Shown in pieces: positions 27,645 through 37,543 of a DNA stretch of 64,000 nucleotides. The stretch is from positions 992,001 to 1,056,000 of the forward strand of contig JAXMGD010000001.1 of the NCBI GenBank assembly GCA_046347475.1. The letters run 5' to 3'. Source of the DNA: CAMCXE01 sp046347475. GTDB lineage: Bacteria > Pseudomonadota > Gammaproteobacteria > Pseudomonadales > Cellvibrionaceae. Each line of letters begins with the position of its first letter. The stretch's first letter is position 1. The notes under the pieces are model-generated. The model worked only from the letters and a program-made list of their open reading frames with translations. It did not search any database and was not told the DNA's origin. Both the position numbers and the translations under genes were made by a program.

Positions 27645-28053
27645 ACAGCTGGGTTCGGGCCTGAGGATTGAGGTATGGCGTGAACCGACGACTGTTCAAC
27701 CTAAGCTGCGCCGAGGTTTGCAGGTTGTTTGCTGCTGCTTATTTGGGTGGGGCAGGGGATTAATGTCTCGTAAGCCAGGGATGTTGGCGCCCTCGCGCCT
27801 AAGCCTCCGCACCTACCTAAGCCTCCCCTCCTACCTGAGCCTCTCCTTGCGCCAACCCCCCCGCAATTAACCCGCTATGAAAAGGGTAAAGGTTAAATAC
27901 CCTGCGCCCAGTGGGCTGCACTCAAACGTGATAGACGCAGCAAATTGTCGGCTTTGTGCGTACCTTGGGCATCGAAAGGCGTAGCATATTAGTAATAAAT
28001 AAGAAGACCTCAGGGCATTGGCCCGAGTGGTCAGAACAGCCTGGAGACGAGCG
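27645..28053. other. intergenic region with short pyrimidine-rich repeats
   Basis: About 410 bp without a supported gene. Around 27795-27850 the word CCTAAGCCTCC and variants recur three times with 15-20 bp spacing. The downstream part should hold the promoter of the LRR-metalloprotease gene. Confidence 0.35.
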
Positions 28054-30489
28054 GTGCCAAGAATTTTATTTGCGTTGATGTGTTCCTTCCTAGTGGCGGC
28101 CTGTAGCTCAAAAGATTCTAGTGATAGTGGCGCGCAAACGAACAGCCGGTCATCAAGTTCCAGCTCCTCCAGTTCATCGTCTACATCCAACAGCTCTAGC
28201 TCTAGTAGCACAAGCACTAGCTCTAGCAGCACCAGCTCCTCCAGTTCAAGTTCAAGCAGCAGTTCCTCCGGCGCGCGCTCCAGTACAAGTTCGTCCAGCA
28301 GCAGTTCGTCGAGCAGCAGTTCGTCGAGCAGCAGTTCATCCAGCAGCAGCTCATCAAGCTCCGGCGCAGCGGTGGGGTTTGCCGATGCCCTGCTGGAGGC
28401 GGCGGTGCGTAAGGCCTTAGGTTTTAGCGCCCAACGGGTCATCAGCGCGGCGGATATGACCCAGCTCACCCAATTGAGCCTGGGGCAGGTGGGGGTTAAG
28501 AGCCTGGAGGGCTTACAAACGGCGGTGAATCTGCGTGAGTTGGATGTAAACGGCAACCCGCTGACCGACCTATCGGCCTTGAGTGGCCTGCGCAGGCTGG
28601 CCACCTTGAACCTGGCCAATACTCAGGTCAGCAGTTTGGCCGGTTTGCAGGATCTGCCCCTGCGCAATCTCACCCTCACCGGCAGCAAGCTGGCCGATCT
28701 AAGCCAAATTCCCAGTTTTAAAAGCCTCAACCGCCTCGCCATGGGCAGCACGCCCATCATCGATCTTGAACCGCTGCGCCGTTCAAGCCTGGGCGCCGGT
28801 GATATTTTGGAAATCGGCAGCAGCTCCGACAGCTGTTTGTACACCGCTGGCTATTCTCGCCCCTTAAGCGACATAGCCTTTTTGCGTGCCCGTGGCCTGC
28901 AGGTGTATTTCTTTGATGAAAAAATGCGCAACTCAGGCTGCCCTAACGCCATGGCGCAAACCGGCGTGGAGGTGCAGGCTGAGATAAGCTCCCCGAGCAG
29001 TATGAGCGTCAGCTGGCAGGTAAGCAGCAGCGACAGCGGCGCTTGGCGCTGCGAACTGCACCCGGACCTCACCTTTCAACAACCGGCCGAGCCACTACTG
29101 CGCATTAATGATTGCCCTCGTACCTCCGGCGCGGAGGTTGATATCAGCAGCGGGCAAACGCCCAAAACCTTGGTGATTGAGGATGGTTTAGGGGGGCGCA
29201 TCAGCCGCACCCTGGTGCCAACCCGCGGCGCCAATGCAGGCCCCATTGCCAGCATCACCCTGGCGGGGTTTGATTTTGGCCAGAGTGTGGTTAAGTCCAA
29301 CCCTCGATTGGTAGCCAACCGGGAGGCCCTGGTGCGGGTACACGTTTTGGCCGACACAGCCCAAACAGCACCGGCGGGCACGCTCACCCTTACTCTTGGT
29401 GAGCAAAGCCTGCTGTTAAACCTTACCAAGCCTTCAACCCTGCCCACCTTATTGCAACTGACCAGCCTGACCCGCAGCTACAGCGCCATCATCCCCGCTG
29501 CCTGGGTGCAGCCGGGTTTAAGCCTGCAGCTGCAACTGGCCAATGGCTTAAGCCGCACCCTGGTGCCCGTGGTGGGCAGCGGCACTGTGTTGTATTTAAC
29601 TCTGGTGCCCATTACCTCCGCCGGTAGCAGCCCGCAGATGCCCACCAGTACTGCGGTGGAGCGCAATTTAAAAACCATCTGGCCGCTCGCCCAGGTGGTG
29701 GTGCGCAGCCATGAGCCTGTGGATTTAAGTTTCCCATCCGCCGATGAGGGCCTGGCCCAGTTGGCGGACATTCAAGCCCGCGAAGGCGATACCAGCTACG
29801 TATTTGGTGTGATTAGCCCTGCGGCGCCCAACTTTAATGTGGGCGGGCTCGCCTACGTGGGCGGCAAAGTGGGCATAGGGTTAGATGCCACCCACGATCC
29901 TTCCGGGCTTACCATGGCCCATGAGATCGGCCATATGTTCGGCCTGTTCCACGTCAATTGCGGCAGCCCATCCGGGGTTCAAAATGATTATCCCTACCCC
30001 ACGTCGAATATCGGCAGTGTGGGTATTAATTACAGTTTGAACCGGCTTATTTTGCCCACCAGCGCCTCGGATGTGATGAGTTATTGCCAGCCGCAGCACG
30101 TCTCGGATTTTTCCTATCAGCGGGCCCAAGCCCAGCTGGAAGCCAACCCGCCCATTCCGTTTCCCGCCGCAAGCCTGGGCCTCGCTGCCGCTGCGCCCCA
30201 GGTGCAAAGTTACGTTGTGCGCGGCCATCTAACAGCCGCGGGTGAGTGGATTGTGCGCCAAGCGCTCAGCTCAAGTCTGCCCGTTGAAGCGGTGCCCAGC
30301 GGCGATTACAGCGCTGAGGTGATCGACAGCCAGGGCATACGCCACCTGGCCCCCGTGCACTTTTTGCGCATTGATCATGATGAGCAGGTGAGCAATCGTC
30401 ATTTCTCCATCAGCCTGCCGCCGCTGGCGGCACAAACACTGATGATTCGCCGTGGGGGTGAGGTGGTTTATGAAGGATTGCTGCCTTAA
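28054..30489 (+). CDS. poly-Ser lipoprotein with leucine-rich repeats and a metzincin-type protease domain
   Basis: About 811 residues. GTG 28054 is chosen because GGAG lies seven bases before it and it gives a standard signal ending FLVAACSS (Cys17); TTG 28018 is an alternative. A poly-Ser tether (about 32-105) is followed by internalin-like leucine-rich repeats (about 140-255, for example LRELDVNGNPLTDLSAL), then a beta-rich middle region. The zinc-protease motif HEIGHMFGLFH lies near residue 622, with a Met-turn-like VMSYC near 672. A cell-surface protease with a built-in binding arm is inferred. It stands alone on its strand. Confidence 0.75.
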   Translation: MPRILFALMCSFLVAACSSKDSSDSGAQTNSRSSSSSSSSSSSTSNSSSSSSTSTSSSSTSSSSSSSSSSSSGARSSTSSSSSSSSSSSSSSSSSSSSSSSSSGAAVGFADALLEAAVRKALGFSAQRVISAADMTQLTQLSLGQVGVKSLEGLQTAVNLRELDVNGNPLTDLSALSGLRRLATLNLANTQVSSLAGLQDLPLRNLTLTGSKLADLSQIPSFKSLNRLAMGSTPIIDLEPLRRSSLGAGDILEIGSSSDSCLYTAGYSRPLSDIAFLRARGLQVYFFDEKMRNSGCPNAMAQTGVEVQAEISSPSSMSVSWQVSSSDSGAWRCELHPDLTFQQPAEPLLRINDCPRTSGAEVDISSGQTPKTLVIEDGLGGRISRTLVPTRGANAGPIASITLAGFDFGQSVVKSNPRLVANREALVRVHVLADTAQTAPAGTLTLTLGEQSLLLNLTKPSTLPTLLQLTSLTRSYSAIIPAAWVQPGLSLQLQLANGLSRTLVPVVGSGTVLYLTLVPITSAGSSPQMPTSTAVERNLKTIWPLAQVVVRSHEPVDLSFPSADEGLAQLADIQAREGDTSYVFGVISPAAPNFNVGGLAYVGGKVGIGLDATHDPSGLTMAHEIGHMFGLFHVNCGSPSGVQNDYPYPTSNIGSVGINYSLNRLILPTSASDVMSYCQPQHVSDFSYQRAQAQLEANPPIPFPAASLGLAAAAPQVQSYVVRGHLTAAGEWIVRQALSSSLPVEAVPSGDYSAEVIDSQGIRHLAPVHFLRIDHDEQVSNRHFSISLPPLAAQTLMIRRGGEVVYEGLLP

Positions 30490-30712
30490 TGGGGGGTGCT
30501 TGAGCGAGTCTATTTCGGTAGGCTCTTTGATTTCTATTTGCGGTGATCCTGCACCTCGCTTGGAGTCAGCCCGTCGAACCACCCTCAACTGGCTTAGCCT
30601 GACCACCCTAATGAAGGGTACTAATCCAACTGGTGCAGCCTGCTACACCAATCCGATTTAACTTTTTAAATACTCCAACCCATCCCTGGGTTTGCTTCTG
30701 TTCGGTCAAAAC

Positions 30713-31717
30713 TCAGGCCTTCTGCCCCTGCCGGTTAAGGTAATACACCAGGGATAACATAATCGGCACTTCCACCAAAACCCCTACCACCGTCGCAAGT
30801 GCGGCACCGGAATTTAAGCCGAACAGCCCAATCGCCACCGCCACCGCCAACTCAAAAAAATTCGAGGTACCGATTAAACAGGCGGGGGCGCTGATGGACA
30901 GTGGAAGGCGCAAAAATCGCGCACCCAGCCAACACACGGCAAAAATACCGTAGGTTTGCAGTGTGAGCGGGATGGCGATGAGGGCGATGATCAGTGGCTG
31001 CTCAGAGATGGCTTTGGCCTGTAGGGCGAACAGAAGCACCACCGTGGCGATCAGCGCCGCCACCGACAAGGGCTTAAGGCGCTGGCAAAACGCCTGGATA
31101 TTCTGCTCATTTGCCAGTACACGGCGGGTGAGAATGCCGGCCACCAGGGGCAGCAGCACGTACAACACCAGCGACAGAATCAAGGTGTCCCAGGGGATGT
31201 GTATATTGCTCAGCCCCATTAAAAACCCGGCAATGGGCGCATAGGCAAACAGCATAATGATGTCGTTAGTGCCCACCTGCATGAGGGTGTAATTGGCATC
31301 GCCACGGGTAAGCTGGCTCCACACAAACACCATGGCGGTGCAGGGGGCAACCCCCAATAAAATTAACCCAGCTAAATAATCCGCCGCCTGCTCGGGGGTG
31401 ATCAGGCTTTTATACAGCCAGAAGAAAAACACACTGCCCAAGGCCCAGAGGCTAAAGGGTTTGATGAGCCAATTCACCGAGAGGGTGAGCATAAGCCCCT
31501 GGCGGTGTTCCTTGCGCAGCTGCATGGCGCTAAAGTCGATCTGGATCATCATGGGGTAAATCATCAACCAGATCAGCAGCGCAACCGGCAGGTTAATACG
31601 CGCTACGGAAAGCGCCGCCACGGCCTCAAACCACTGGGGTTGCCACAGACCCCAGAGCACCCCGCCCACCATGCCCAGGGCCACCCAAAGGCTTAAATAG
31701 CGCTCGAATAAGCCCAT
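30713..31717 (-). CDS. acr3: arsenite efflux transporter of the ACR3 family
   Basis: 334 residues with ten hydrophobic helices. The conserved cysteine lies in GVAPCTAMVFVWS in the fourth helix, as in ACR3 permeases. It exports As(III) across the inner membrane. It overlaps the arsC stop by one base (TAATG) and is last in the minus-strand ars operon. Confidence 0.92.
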   Translation of the reverse strand: MGLFERYLSLWVALGMVGGVLWGLWQPQWFEAVAALSVARINLPVALLIWLMIYPMMIQIDFSAMQLRKEHRQGLMLTLSVNWLIKPFSLWALGSVFFFWLYKSLITPEQAADYLAGLILLGVAPCTAMVFVWSQLTRGDANYTLMQVGTNDIIMLFAYAPIAGFLMGLSNIHIPWDTLILSLVLYVLLPLVAGILTRRVLANEQNIQAFCQRLKPLSVAALIATVVLLFALQAKAISEQPLIIALIAIPLTLQTYGIFAVCWLGARFLRLPLSISAPACLIGTSNFFELAVAVAIGLFGLNSGAALATVVGVLVEVPIMLSLVYYLNRQGQKA

Positions 31718-32193
31718 TAGGCCACCTCACGCACTAGTTGGCTTAAGGCTGCTTTGAGCGCATCACCTTGCAGGCCGCGGCTGTGTAAAGCCTGCAGCGC
31801 GTGGGTGCGGGCTTTAATTTGTGCGATGCAAGCATTAAAAGCCTGCCTTGCAAAGTCCGCATCTGTCGCGCCTTTGGATGGATCCACCAGCCCCCAATGC
31901 AAGCGCAGGCTCTCACCCATCCAAAGAGGGCAGCTCTCGGCGGCTGCGCTATCGCACAGGGTGATTACGGCATCGGGCTTTAGGTCGGCAAACAGGTCCC
32001 AAGATTTGCTGGCGAGGCCCTCAATCGGAATATTGGCCTCCTGCAAAAATGTCAGGGTGAGGGGGTGCACCTGCCCGGCAGGCGCGCTGCCTGCGCTAAA
32101 GGCCTGCAGTGCGCCGCCACCTAAGTGGTTGGTGATCGCTTCAGAGAGGATGCTGCGGCAGCGGTTGTGGGTGCAGATAAAAAGCAGTTTCAT
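31717..32193 (-). CDS. arsC: arsenate reductase ArsC, low-molecular-weight phosphatase type
   Basis: 158 residues. The catalytic P-loop CTHNRCRS (Cys7-Arg13) is present, and ITLCDSAAAESCPLW carries the two resolving cysteines of the thioredoxin-coupled class. It reduces As(V) to As(III) for export by the neighbouring ACR3. Confidence 0.92.
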   Translation of the reverse strand: MKLLFICTHNRCRSILSEAITNHLGGGALQAFSAGSAPAGQVHPLTLTFLQEANIPIEGLASKSWDLFADLKPDAVITLCDSAAAESCPLWMGESLRLHWGLVDPSKGATDADFARQAFNACIAQIKARTHALQALHSRGLQGDALKAALSQLVREVA

Positions 32194-32211
32194 AGGGTAC
32201 CTATATACGGA

Positions 32212-32532
32212 TTAACACATGTTAGAGGCGCCGAAGCCTGCCTGAGAATCAGACGGTGGCAGCGGGTTGCCCTGGGCGGTGTGCTGGAGGATCTGCAGCG
32301 CCCAGGCGGGCATCTGGGGGTTTAACTGGTAGTAGACCCAAAGGCCTTTTTTGCGCTGGCTGAGCAGCCCGGCCTTGCGCAACTGGGCCAGATGGCGGCT
32401 CATTTTCGGCTGGCTTACCTCCAGCCGCGCGTACAAATCACAGACACACAGCTCGCCCCGCGCTTGCAGCGTAAGTACACAGGCCAGGCGGGTGGGGTCG
32501 GCGAGGGCTTTGAAGAGTTGCAGGGCAGTCAC
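32212..32532 (-). CDS. arsR: ArsR family arsenical-responsive repressor
   Basis: About 106 residues from GTG 32532. The frame is open further upstream to 32697, but that extension is not ArsR-like. It has the As(III)-binding ELCVCDLY sequence, the recognition helix VSQPKMSRHLAQLRKAG and a wing (KKGLWVYYQL). A C-terminal cysteine (SNMC) may add to metal binding. It represses the operon until As(III) binds. Confidence 0.9.
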   Translation of the reverse strand: MTALQLFKALADPTRLACVLTLQARGELCVCDLYARLEVSQPKMSRHLAQLRKAGLLSQRKKGLWVYYQLNPQMPAWALQILQHTAQGNPLPPSDSQAGFGASNMC

Positions 32533-32565
32533 GGTGAATTCCAGGCCAATTGGGGGTGGCACTAT

Positions 32566-32581
32566 ATACGCTAAGGCGTAT
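32566..32581. promoter_or_regulatory. candidate ArsR operator
   Basis: A perfect inverted repeat ATACGC-TAAG-GCGTAT lies 34 bp upstream of the arsR start. On the minus strand it abuts a TATATA -10-like box (32563-32568), a good place for autorepression. Confidence 0.55.
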
Positions 32582-32826
32582 TTATTACAGGGCCGTGGCA
32601 GTCTATCCAGCGGCGACACCATTTTCTGAGCAAAGCATGTCGCGGCAAAACCATGCTGGGATAAACCCTGTAAACAGGCCCAGCCGCTAAGGGCCAACAG
32701 ATGTGCGCCTAGTTATTTTCCAGGCCAGGCAGGCGAGGGCAGCGGCGCCGACAAATGCCGCGATTAATGCAGGTGCAGGCCGGTGAGCGCTGGTATACTG
32801 GCCGCTTTTTGCTGCGGAACACTTTT

Positions 32827-34080
32827 ATGTCTGTCATCGAGTACATGACCACCCTGGGCCGTGAGGCTCGCAAGGCGTCCCGCGTCATGGCCGCCGCCGA
32901 TACCCAAACCAAAAACAGCGCCCTCATCGCCATTGCCGACGCCTTAGAAGCCCAGCGCGCCGCTCTCAAAGCCGCCAATGCGTTAGATATGCAGCGGGGC
33001 CGAGACAATGGCTTGGAGCCTGCACTGCTTGATCGCTTAGAGCTGTCCGATAAAACCATCAACAGCATGATTGAAGGCCTGCGCCAAGTGGCTGCTCTGC
33101 CAGACCCCATAGGCGCTATCACCGATATGAACCTGCGCCCCAGCGGTATCCAGGTAGGCAAGATGCGTGTGCCCCTGGGCGTGGTGGGCATCATTTATGA
33201 GTCCCGCCCCAACGTCACTATTGACGCCGCAAGCCTGTGTTTAAAAAGTGGCAATGCCGCCATTTTGCGCGGCGGCAGTGAAGCCATTGAATCCAACAAA
33301 GCCATCGCCGCCTGCATCGCCCAGGGTTTGGCGGCGGTGGGCCTGCCTGAGGCGGTGGTGCAGGTAGTCAACACCACCGACCGCGCCGCCGTAGGAGCCC
33401 TCATCAGCATGCCTGAGTACGTCGATGTAATCGTGCCGCGCGGTGGCCGCTCTCTTATCGAGCGCATTAGCAATGAAGCGCGGGTACCGGTGATCAAACA
33501 CCTGGACGGCATCTGCCATGTGTACATAGATGCCGAGGCGGACCTAGAGAAGGCGTTTAACATCGCCATGAATGCCAAAACCCACCGCTACGGGGTGTGC
33601 AATGCGATGGAAACCCTCCTGGTGCATCAATTGGCGGCCCCCCAAATACTGCCGCGCCTGGCCGCGGCGCTGGGTGAAAAAGGCGTAGAGCTGCGCGGCT
33701 GCGCCACCACCTGCACCCTGATCAACGCGCTGGCCGCCACGGAAGAAGACTGGCGCACTGAATACTTAGCGCCGGTTTTGTCCATCAAAGTGGTGGCGGA
33801 TTTAGATGAGGCCATAAGCCACATCAACACCTACTCCTCCATGCACACCGACAGCATAGTGACAGAGAACTACAGCCTGGCCCGCCGCTTTCTGCGCGAG
33901 GTGGATTCCGCCAGCGTCATGATCAACGCCTCCACCCGTTTTGCCGACGGCTTTGAATACGGCCTGGGGGCGGAGATTGGCATTTCCACCGATAAAATCC
34001 ACGCCCGTGGCCCGGTGGGGTTAGAAGGTTTAACCAGCCAAAAATGGATTGTGTTTGGCGACGGGCAGATTCGCCAGTAA
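32827..34080 (+). CDS. proA: gamma-glutamyl phosphate reductase
   Basis: 417 residues, standard length. Catalytic cysteine in YGVCNAMETLLVH. NADPH-dependent reduction of gamma-glutamyl phosphate to the semialdehyde, second step of proline synthesis. ATG 32827 is used, as the upstream extension is not conserved in the family. It starts the proA-nadD-rsfS-rlmH-mrdA-mrdB block and is divergent from the ars operon. Confidence 0.96.
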   Translation: MSVIEYMTTLGREARKASRVMAAADTQTKNSALIAIADALEAQRAALKAANALDMQRGRDNGLEPALLDRLELSDKTINSMIEGLRQVAALPDPIGAITDMNLRPSGIQVGKMRVPLGVVGIIYESRPNVTIDAASLCLKSGNAAILRGGSEAIESNKAIAACIAQGLAAVGLPEAVVQVVNTTDRAAVGALISMPEYVDVIVPRGGRSLIERISNEARVPVIKHLDGICHVYIDAEADLEKAFNIAMNAKTHRYGVCNAMETLLVHQLAAPQILPRLAAALGEKGVELRGCATTCTLINALAATEEDWRTEYLAPVLSIKVVADLDEAISHINTYSSMHTDSIVTENYSLARRFLREVDSASVMINASTRFADGFEYGLGAEIGISTDKIHARGPVGLEGLTSQKWIVFGDGQIRQ

Positions 34081-34092
34081 ATGGATTCTTAA

Positions 34093-34779
34093 GTGGAGCG
34101 CACCCATAGTCCGCTGTTGGTGTATGGCGGCAGTTTTGACCCCGTACACAACGGCCATGTGGCGGCCTTTTGGCTGGCGGCCCATCTGGTGGGGGCAGGT
34201 GAGGCGCGGCTGTTGCCGTGTTTTTTATCGCCCCTCAAAAGCCAGGTGTTTACCAGCGTTGAGCAGCGCTGCGCTCTTTTACAGTTAGTAGTGGCGAGCT
34301 TAAATCAGCGCCCTAGCCCCTGCCGTTTCAGCCTGGATCGGCGGGAAATCACCATCCATGCGCCGAGCTTCACCTGCGAAACTCTCGCCGCCTTGCGCCG
34401 GGAAGAGGGCGAGCAGCGGCCGATTATCTGGTTGTTAGGGGATGACGCCTGGCAACAGTTGTCCCGCTGGCGCGACTGGCAGAGCCTAACGGAATTCGCC
34501 CATTTACTCATAGCGCAGCGGCCAGGTTGCAGCGCGCCGCTTGAACCTGCGCAAATTGCCTGGGCCGCCACACGTATGCGGCCTCTTGAGCACCTTGGGC
34601 TAAGCCCCTGTGGGGGCATAGCCCATATGAATAACGCTTTGTTGGCTATTGCCGCCAGCGACATCCGCCAGCAGATCAGCCAGGGTATACGCCCGGTGGG
34701 CCTGGTGCCGGAGGCCGTGGAGGCGCAGATCTACCAACAGGGCTTGTATCTCAACTCTTACCAAACCGACACCCTATGA
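34093..34779 (+). CDS. nadD: nicotinate-nucleotide adenylyltransferase
   Basis: 228 residues. The nucleotidyltransferase motif GSFDPVHNGH is near the N-terminus, with the C-terminal ASDIR in the place of the usual S(S/A)TxIR. It forms deamido-NAD from NaMN and ATP. The GTG start lies 12 bp after proA. The stop overlaps rsfS by four bases (ATGA). Confidence 0.94.
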   Translation: MERTHSPLLVYGGSFDPVHNGHVAAFWLAAHLVGAGEARLLPCFLSPLKSQVFTSVEQRCALLQLVVASLNQRPSPCRFSLDRREITIHAPSFTCETLAALRREEGEQRPIIWLLGDDAWQQLSRWRDWQSLTEFAHLLIAQRPGCSAPLEPAQIAWAATRMRPLEHLGLSPCGGIAHMNNALLAIAASDIRQQISQGIRPVGLVPEAVEAQIYQQGLYLNSYQTDTL

Positions 34780-35123
34780 CCGACTTAAACCAAGTAGTAA
34801 TCACCGCTCTGGAAAACCTTAAAGGGCAAAAAATCGTTAACCTCAATGTGCGGGATTTATCCGACGTGACCGATAACCTGATTATCGCCACCGGCACCTC
34901 CAGCCGCCACGTCAAATCCCTCGCCCACAATGTGGTGGAAGAAGCCAAAGAACAGGGTTTTCGCCCACTGGGCATTGAAGGCCTGCAGGAAGGTGAATGG
35001 GCGCTGGTGGATTTTGGCGATACCGTCGTGCATGTGATGTCGGCCGAGGCGCGAGAATTTTACGATTTAGAAAAACTCTGGAGCAAAGTGCCCGCCAACC
35101 GCACACCTGATCAAAAAGGCTAA
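34776..35123 (+). CDS. rsfS: ribosomal silencing factor RsfS
   Basis: 115 residues, full length for the family. Conserved VRDLSDVTDNLIIATGTSSRH and WALVDFGDTVVHVM (family landmarks, shown in part). It binds uL14 and blocks subunit joining during starvation. Translationally coupled to nadD. Confidence 0.95.
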   Translation: MTDLNQVVITALENLKGQKIVNLNVRDLSDVTDNLIIATGTSSRHVKSLAHNVVEEAKEQGFRPLGIEGLQEGEWALVDFGDTVVHVMSAEAREFYDLEKLWSKVPANRTPDQKG

Positions 35124-35125
35124 GC

Positions 35126-35593
35126 ATGCGGGTTCAGCTGGTGGCGGTCGGCACCAAAATGCCTGCCTGGGTGCAAACGGGGTTTAGCGAATACGCCAAG
35201 CGCTTACCCAAAGAGCTTGCACCTAAGGTGCTGGAGCTGGAATTGGGCTCCAAAACCAAACCGGGCAACAGCGAGGCCGCCAAAAAAGTTGAAGCGGAGG
35301 CCATTTTGGCGGCCATTCCGGCCGAGCATTTTGTGGTGATGCTGGATCTGGGCGGCAAGGCCTGGTCCACCGAGGAACTCGCCGGGCAACTGGGCCAGTG
35401 GCAAATGAGCGGGCGGGATTTTAGTTTTGTCATTGGCGGCCCGGACGGCTTAGACGCCAGTGTGCGCCAACGGGCCAACGCAATCTGGTCGCTCTCCAAT
35501 CTCACCTTGCCGCATCCATTGGTGCGCATTGTGTGGGTGGAGCAGTTATACCGCGCGCACAGTATTTTAATTAACCACCCCTACCATAAATAA
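35126..35593 (+). CDS. rlmH: 23S rRNA pseudouridine-1915 N3-methyltransferase RlmH
   Basis: 155 residues, SPOUT knot methyltransferase. The SAM-binding FVIGGPDGL loop and the C-terminal PHPLVRIVWVEQLYRAHSI are present. It starts two bases after the rsfS stop. Confidence 0.96.
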   Translation: MRVQLVAVGTKMPAWVQTGFSEYAKRLPKELAPKVLELELGSKTKPGNSEAAKKVEAEAILAAIPAEHFVVMLDLGGKAWSTEELAGQLGQWQMSGRDFSFVIGGPDGLDASVRQRANAIWSLSNLTLPHPLVRIVWVEQLYRAHSILINHPYHK

Positions 35594-35623
35594 CCCGCAC
35601 TACAGGTTGCCCGCAGGAATTTC

Positions 35624-37543
35624 ATGCCCTTTGCCGCCAAGCCCGGTGAATACCGCACATTTAAAAATCATTTTTCTGAAGTGCGCAGCTTTCGGTTTCG
35701 TCTGCTATTTGCCGCCGTTTTAGGTGTAGGTTTGTTTGCTGTATTAATCGCCCGCTATTATTTTTTGCAGGTGGTGCACTATGAGGATTTTTTAACTAAA
35801 GCCGAACAAAACCGCATTCAAATTCAACCGGTGCCGCCCACCCGAGGCTTAATTTACGACACGGATAATCGCGTGCTGGCGGATAACCGGCCGAGTTTTA
35901 TGCTTACCCTCGTCAAAGAGCGCATCGCCGATTTAGACGCTACCTTGGAATTGCTCAAAAGCCTCATTCCCATCAGCGATGCGGATATAGACGAGTATTA
36001 CAAACTGTTGCGCCAACCGCGCAGGCCCTACGAGCCCATCCCTCTAAGATTTCGCTTAACCGAAGCGGAAATTGCCACTATTGCTATTAATGAATTTCGT
36101 TTAGAAGGTGTAGAAGTGGAAGCGCAATTTGTGCGCTATTACCCCTATGCGGATTTATTTGCCCACACGGTAGGTTATGTTGGGCGCATTAGCATGAATG
36201 ATTTAACCAGCTTTGATGAAGACCAGGTACGCCGCTATGCAGGCTCCGTCAGCATCGGCAAAATCGGTGTGGAAAAAGCCTATGAAGATGAATTATTAGG
36301 TGAGGTCGGTGCCCGTCACGTAGAAACCAACGCCCACGGCCGCATGCTGCGCGTATTGGATTTAAATAATCCTATTTCCGGTAAAGACTTAAAACTCTAT
36401 TTAGATTTGGATTTACAAAAAGTCGCCACTGAGGCTCTGGGTGATAATCGCGGTGCGCTGGTTGCCCTTGAAGTGGATACCGGCGGTGTTATTTCTATGG
36501 TGAGTACCCCCAGTTACGACCCGAATTTATTTGTAACGGGAATTAGCGCCGTCGATTACAAAGAATTAAATACATCGCCCTTAATGCCGCTGTACAACCG
36601 CAGCCTGCAGGGCCTGTATCCGCCGGGCTCCACCCTAAAACCCATGTTGGGGTTGGGCGGTTTAGAATCCGGTGTCATCACACCGGGAACCCGTGTTTAT
36701 GACCCGGGCTTTTACACCCTTCCCAAAGATAGCCACCAATATCGCGATTGGAAAAAAGGCGGCCACGGCGGCTCGGTGGATTTACGCCAAGCCATTACCG
36801 AATCCTGTGATACTTTTTTTTACAGCCTGGCGGCCAATATGGGCATAGATCTTATGCATCCGGTGGGTGAAGCGTTTGGCCTCGGCGATAAAACCGGCAT
36901 CGATATGCCCAACGAGCGCGGCGGCAATTGGCCGTCCAAAGAGTGGAAAAAATCCAAGAAAAAACTCGGCTGGTTCCCCGGCGATAGTTTAAATACCAGT
37001 ATCGGCCAGGGTTATGTGCAGGCGACGCCCATGCAATTAGCCGTGATGACGGCAACCTTAGCTTCTCGCGGTATTCACCGCAAACCTCAGCTGGTGAAGC
37101 AAATTGGCGATACACCAGTGCAACCGCAAATTCTTGGCCGCTACAATGCGCGCCCCTCCTCCTGGGATTATGTCATTAGTGCCATGACCGATGTGGTGCA
37201 CTCGCCCCAGGGCACGGCCAAGGGGATTGCGGCGGGTTTAACCTATAAAATAGCCGCCAAAACCGGTACCGCCCAAGTGGTGGGGATTGCGCAAAACGAA
37301 CGCTACGACCGCAATAAAGTGCGCGCCAGTAACCGCGACCACGCCTTATTTATCGCCTTTGCGCCAGCCTATCATCCGCAAATTGCCCTGGCGGTGGTAG
37401 TTGAAAACGGTGAGCACGGCGCCTCGGCCGCAGCTCCCATCGCACGCACTTTTTTTGATGCCTATTTTGCTAAACAGGCGGCTAAAAAAGCGCCTGCAAC
37501 TGATACCGGTGCCCAAGTGGCGCCTGCACAGGTGACCCCATGA
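35624..37543 (+). CDS. mrdA: penicillin-binding protein 2 (transpeptidase)
   Basis: 639 residues. One N-terminal transmembrane helix (about 25-48), a PBP dimerisation domain (about 65-240), and a transpeptidase with SxxK in PPGSTLKPM, the SxN-equivalent ESCDTFF and AAKTGTAQV. It cross-links peptidoglycan in the elongasome with RodA. AGGAA lies before ATG 35624. The stop overlaps mrdB (ATGA). Confidence 0.96.
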   Translation: MPFAAKPGEYRTFKNHFSEVRSFRFRLLFAAVLGVGLFAVLIARYYFLQVVHYEDFLTKAEQNRIQIQPVPPTRGLIYDTDNRVLADNRPSFMLTLVKERIADLDATLELLKSLIPISDADIDEYYKLLRQPRRPYEPIPLRFRLTEAEIATIAINEFRLEGVEVEAQFVRYYPYADLFAHTVGYVGRISMNDLTSFDEDQVRRYAGSVSIGKIGVEKAYEDELLGEVGARHVETNAHGRMLRVLDLNNPISGKDLKLYLDLDLQKVATEALGDNRGALVALEVDTGGVISMVSTPSYDPNLFVTGISAVDYKELNTSPLMPLYNRSLQGLYPPGSTLKPMLGLGGLESGVITPGTRVYDPGFYTLPKDSHQYRDWKKGGHGGSVDLRQAITESCDTFFYSLAANMGIDLMHPVGEAFGLGDKTGIDMPNERGGNWPSKEWKKSKKKLGWFPGDSLNTSIGQGYVQATPMQLAVMTATLASRGIHRKPQLVKQIGDTPVQPQILGRYNARPSSWDYVISAMTDVVHSPQGTAKGIAAGLTYKIAAKTGTAQVVGIAQNERYDRNKVRASNRDHALFIAFAPAYHPQIALAVVVENGEHGASAAAPIARTFFDAYFAKQAAKKAPATDTGAQVAPAQVTP

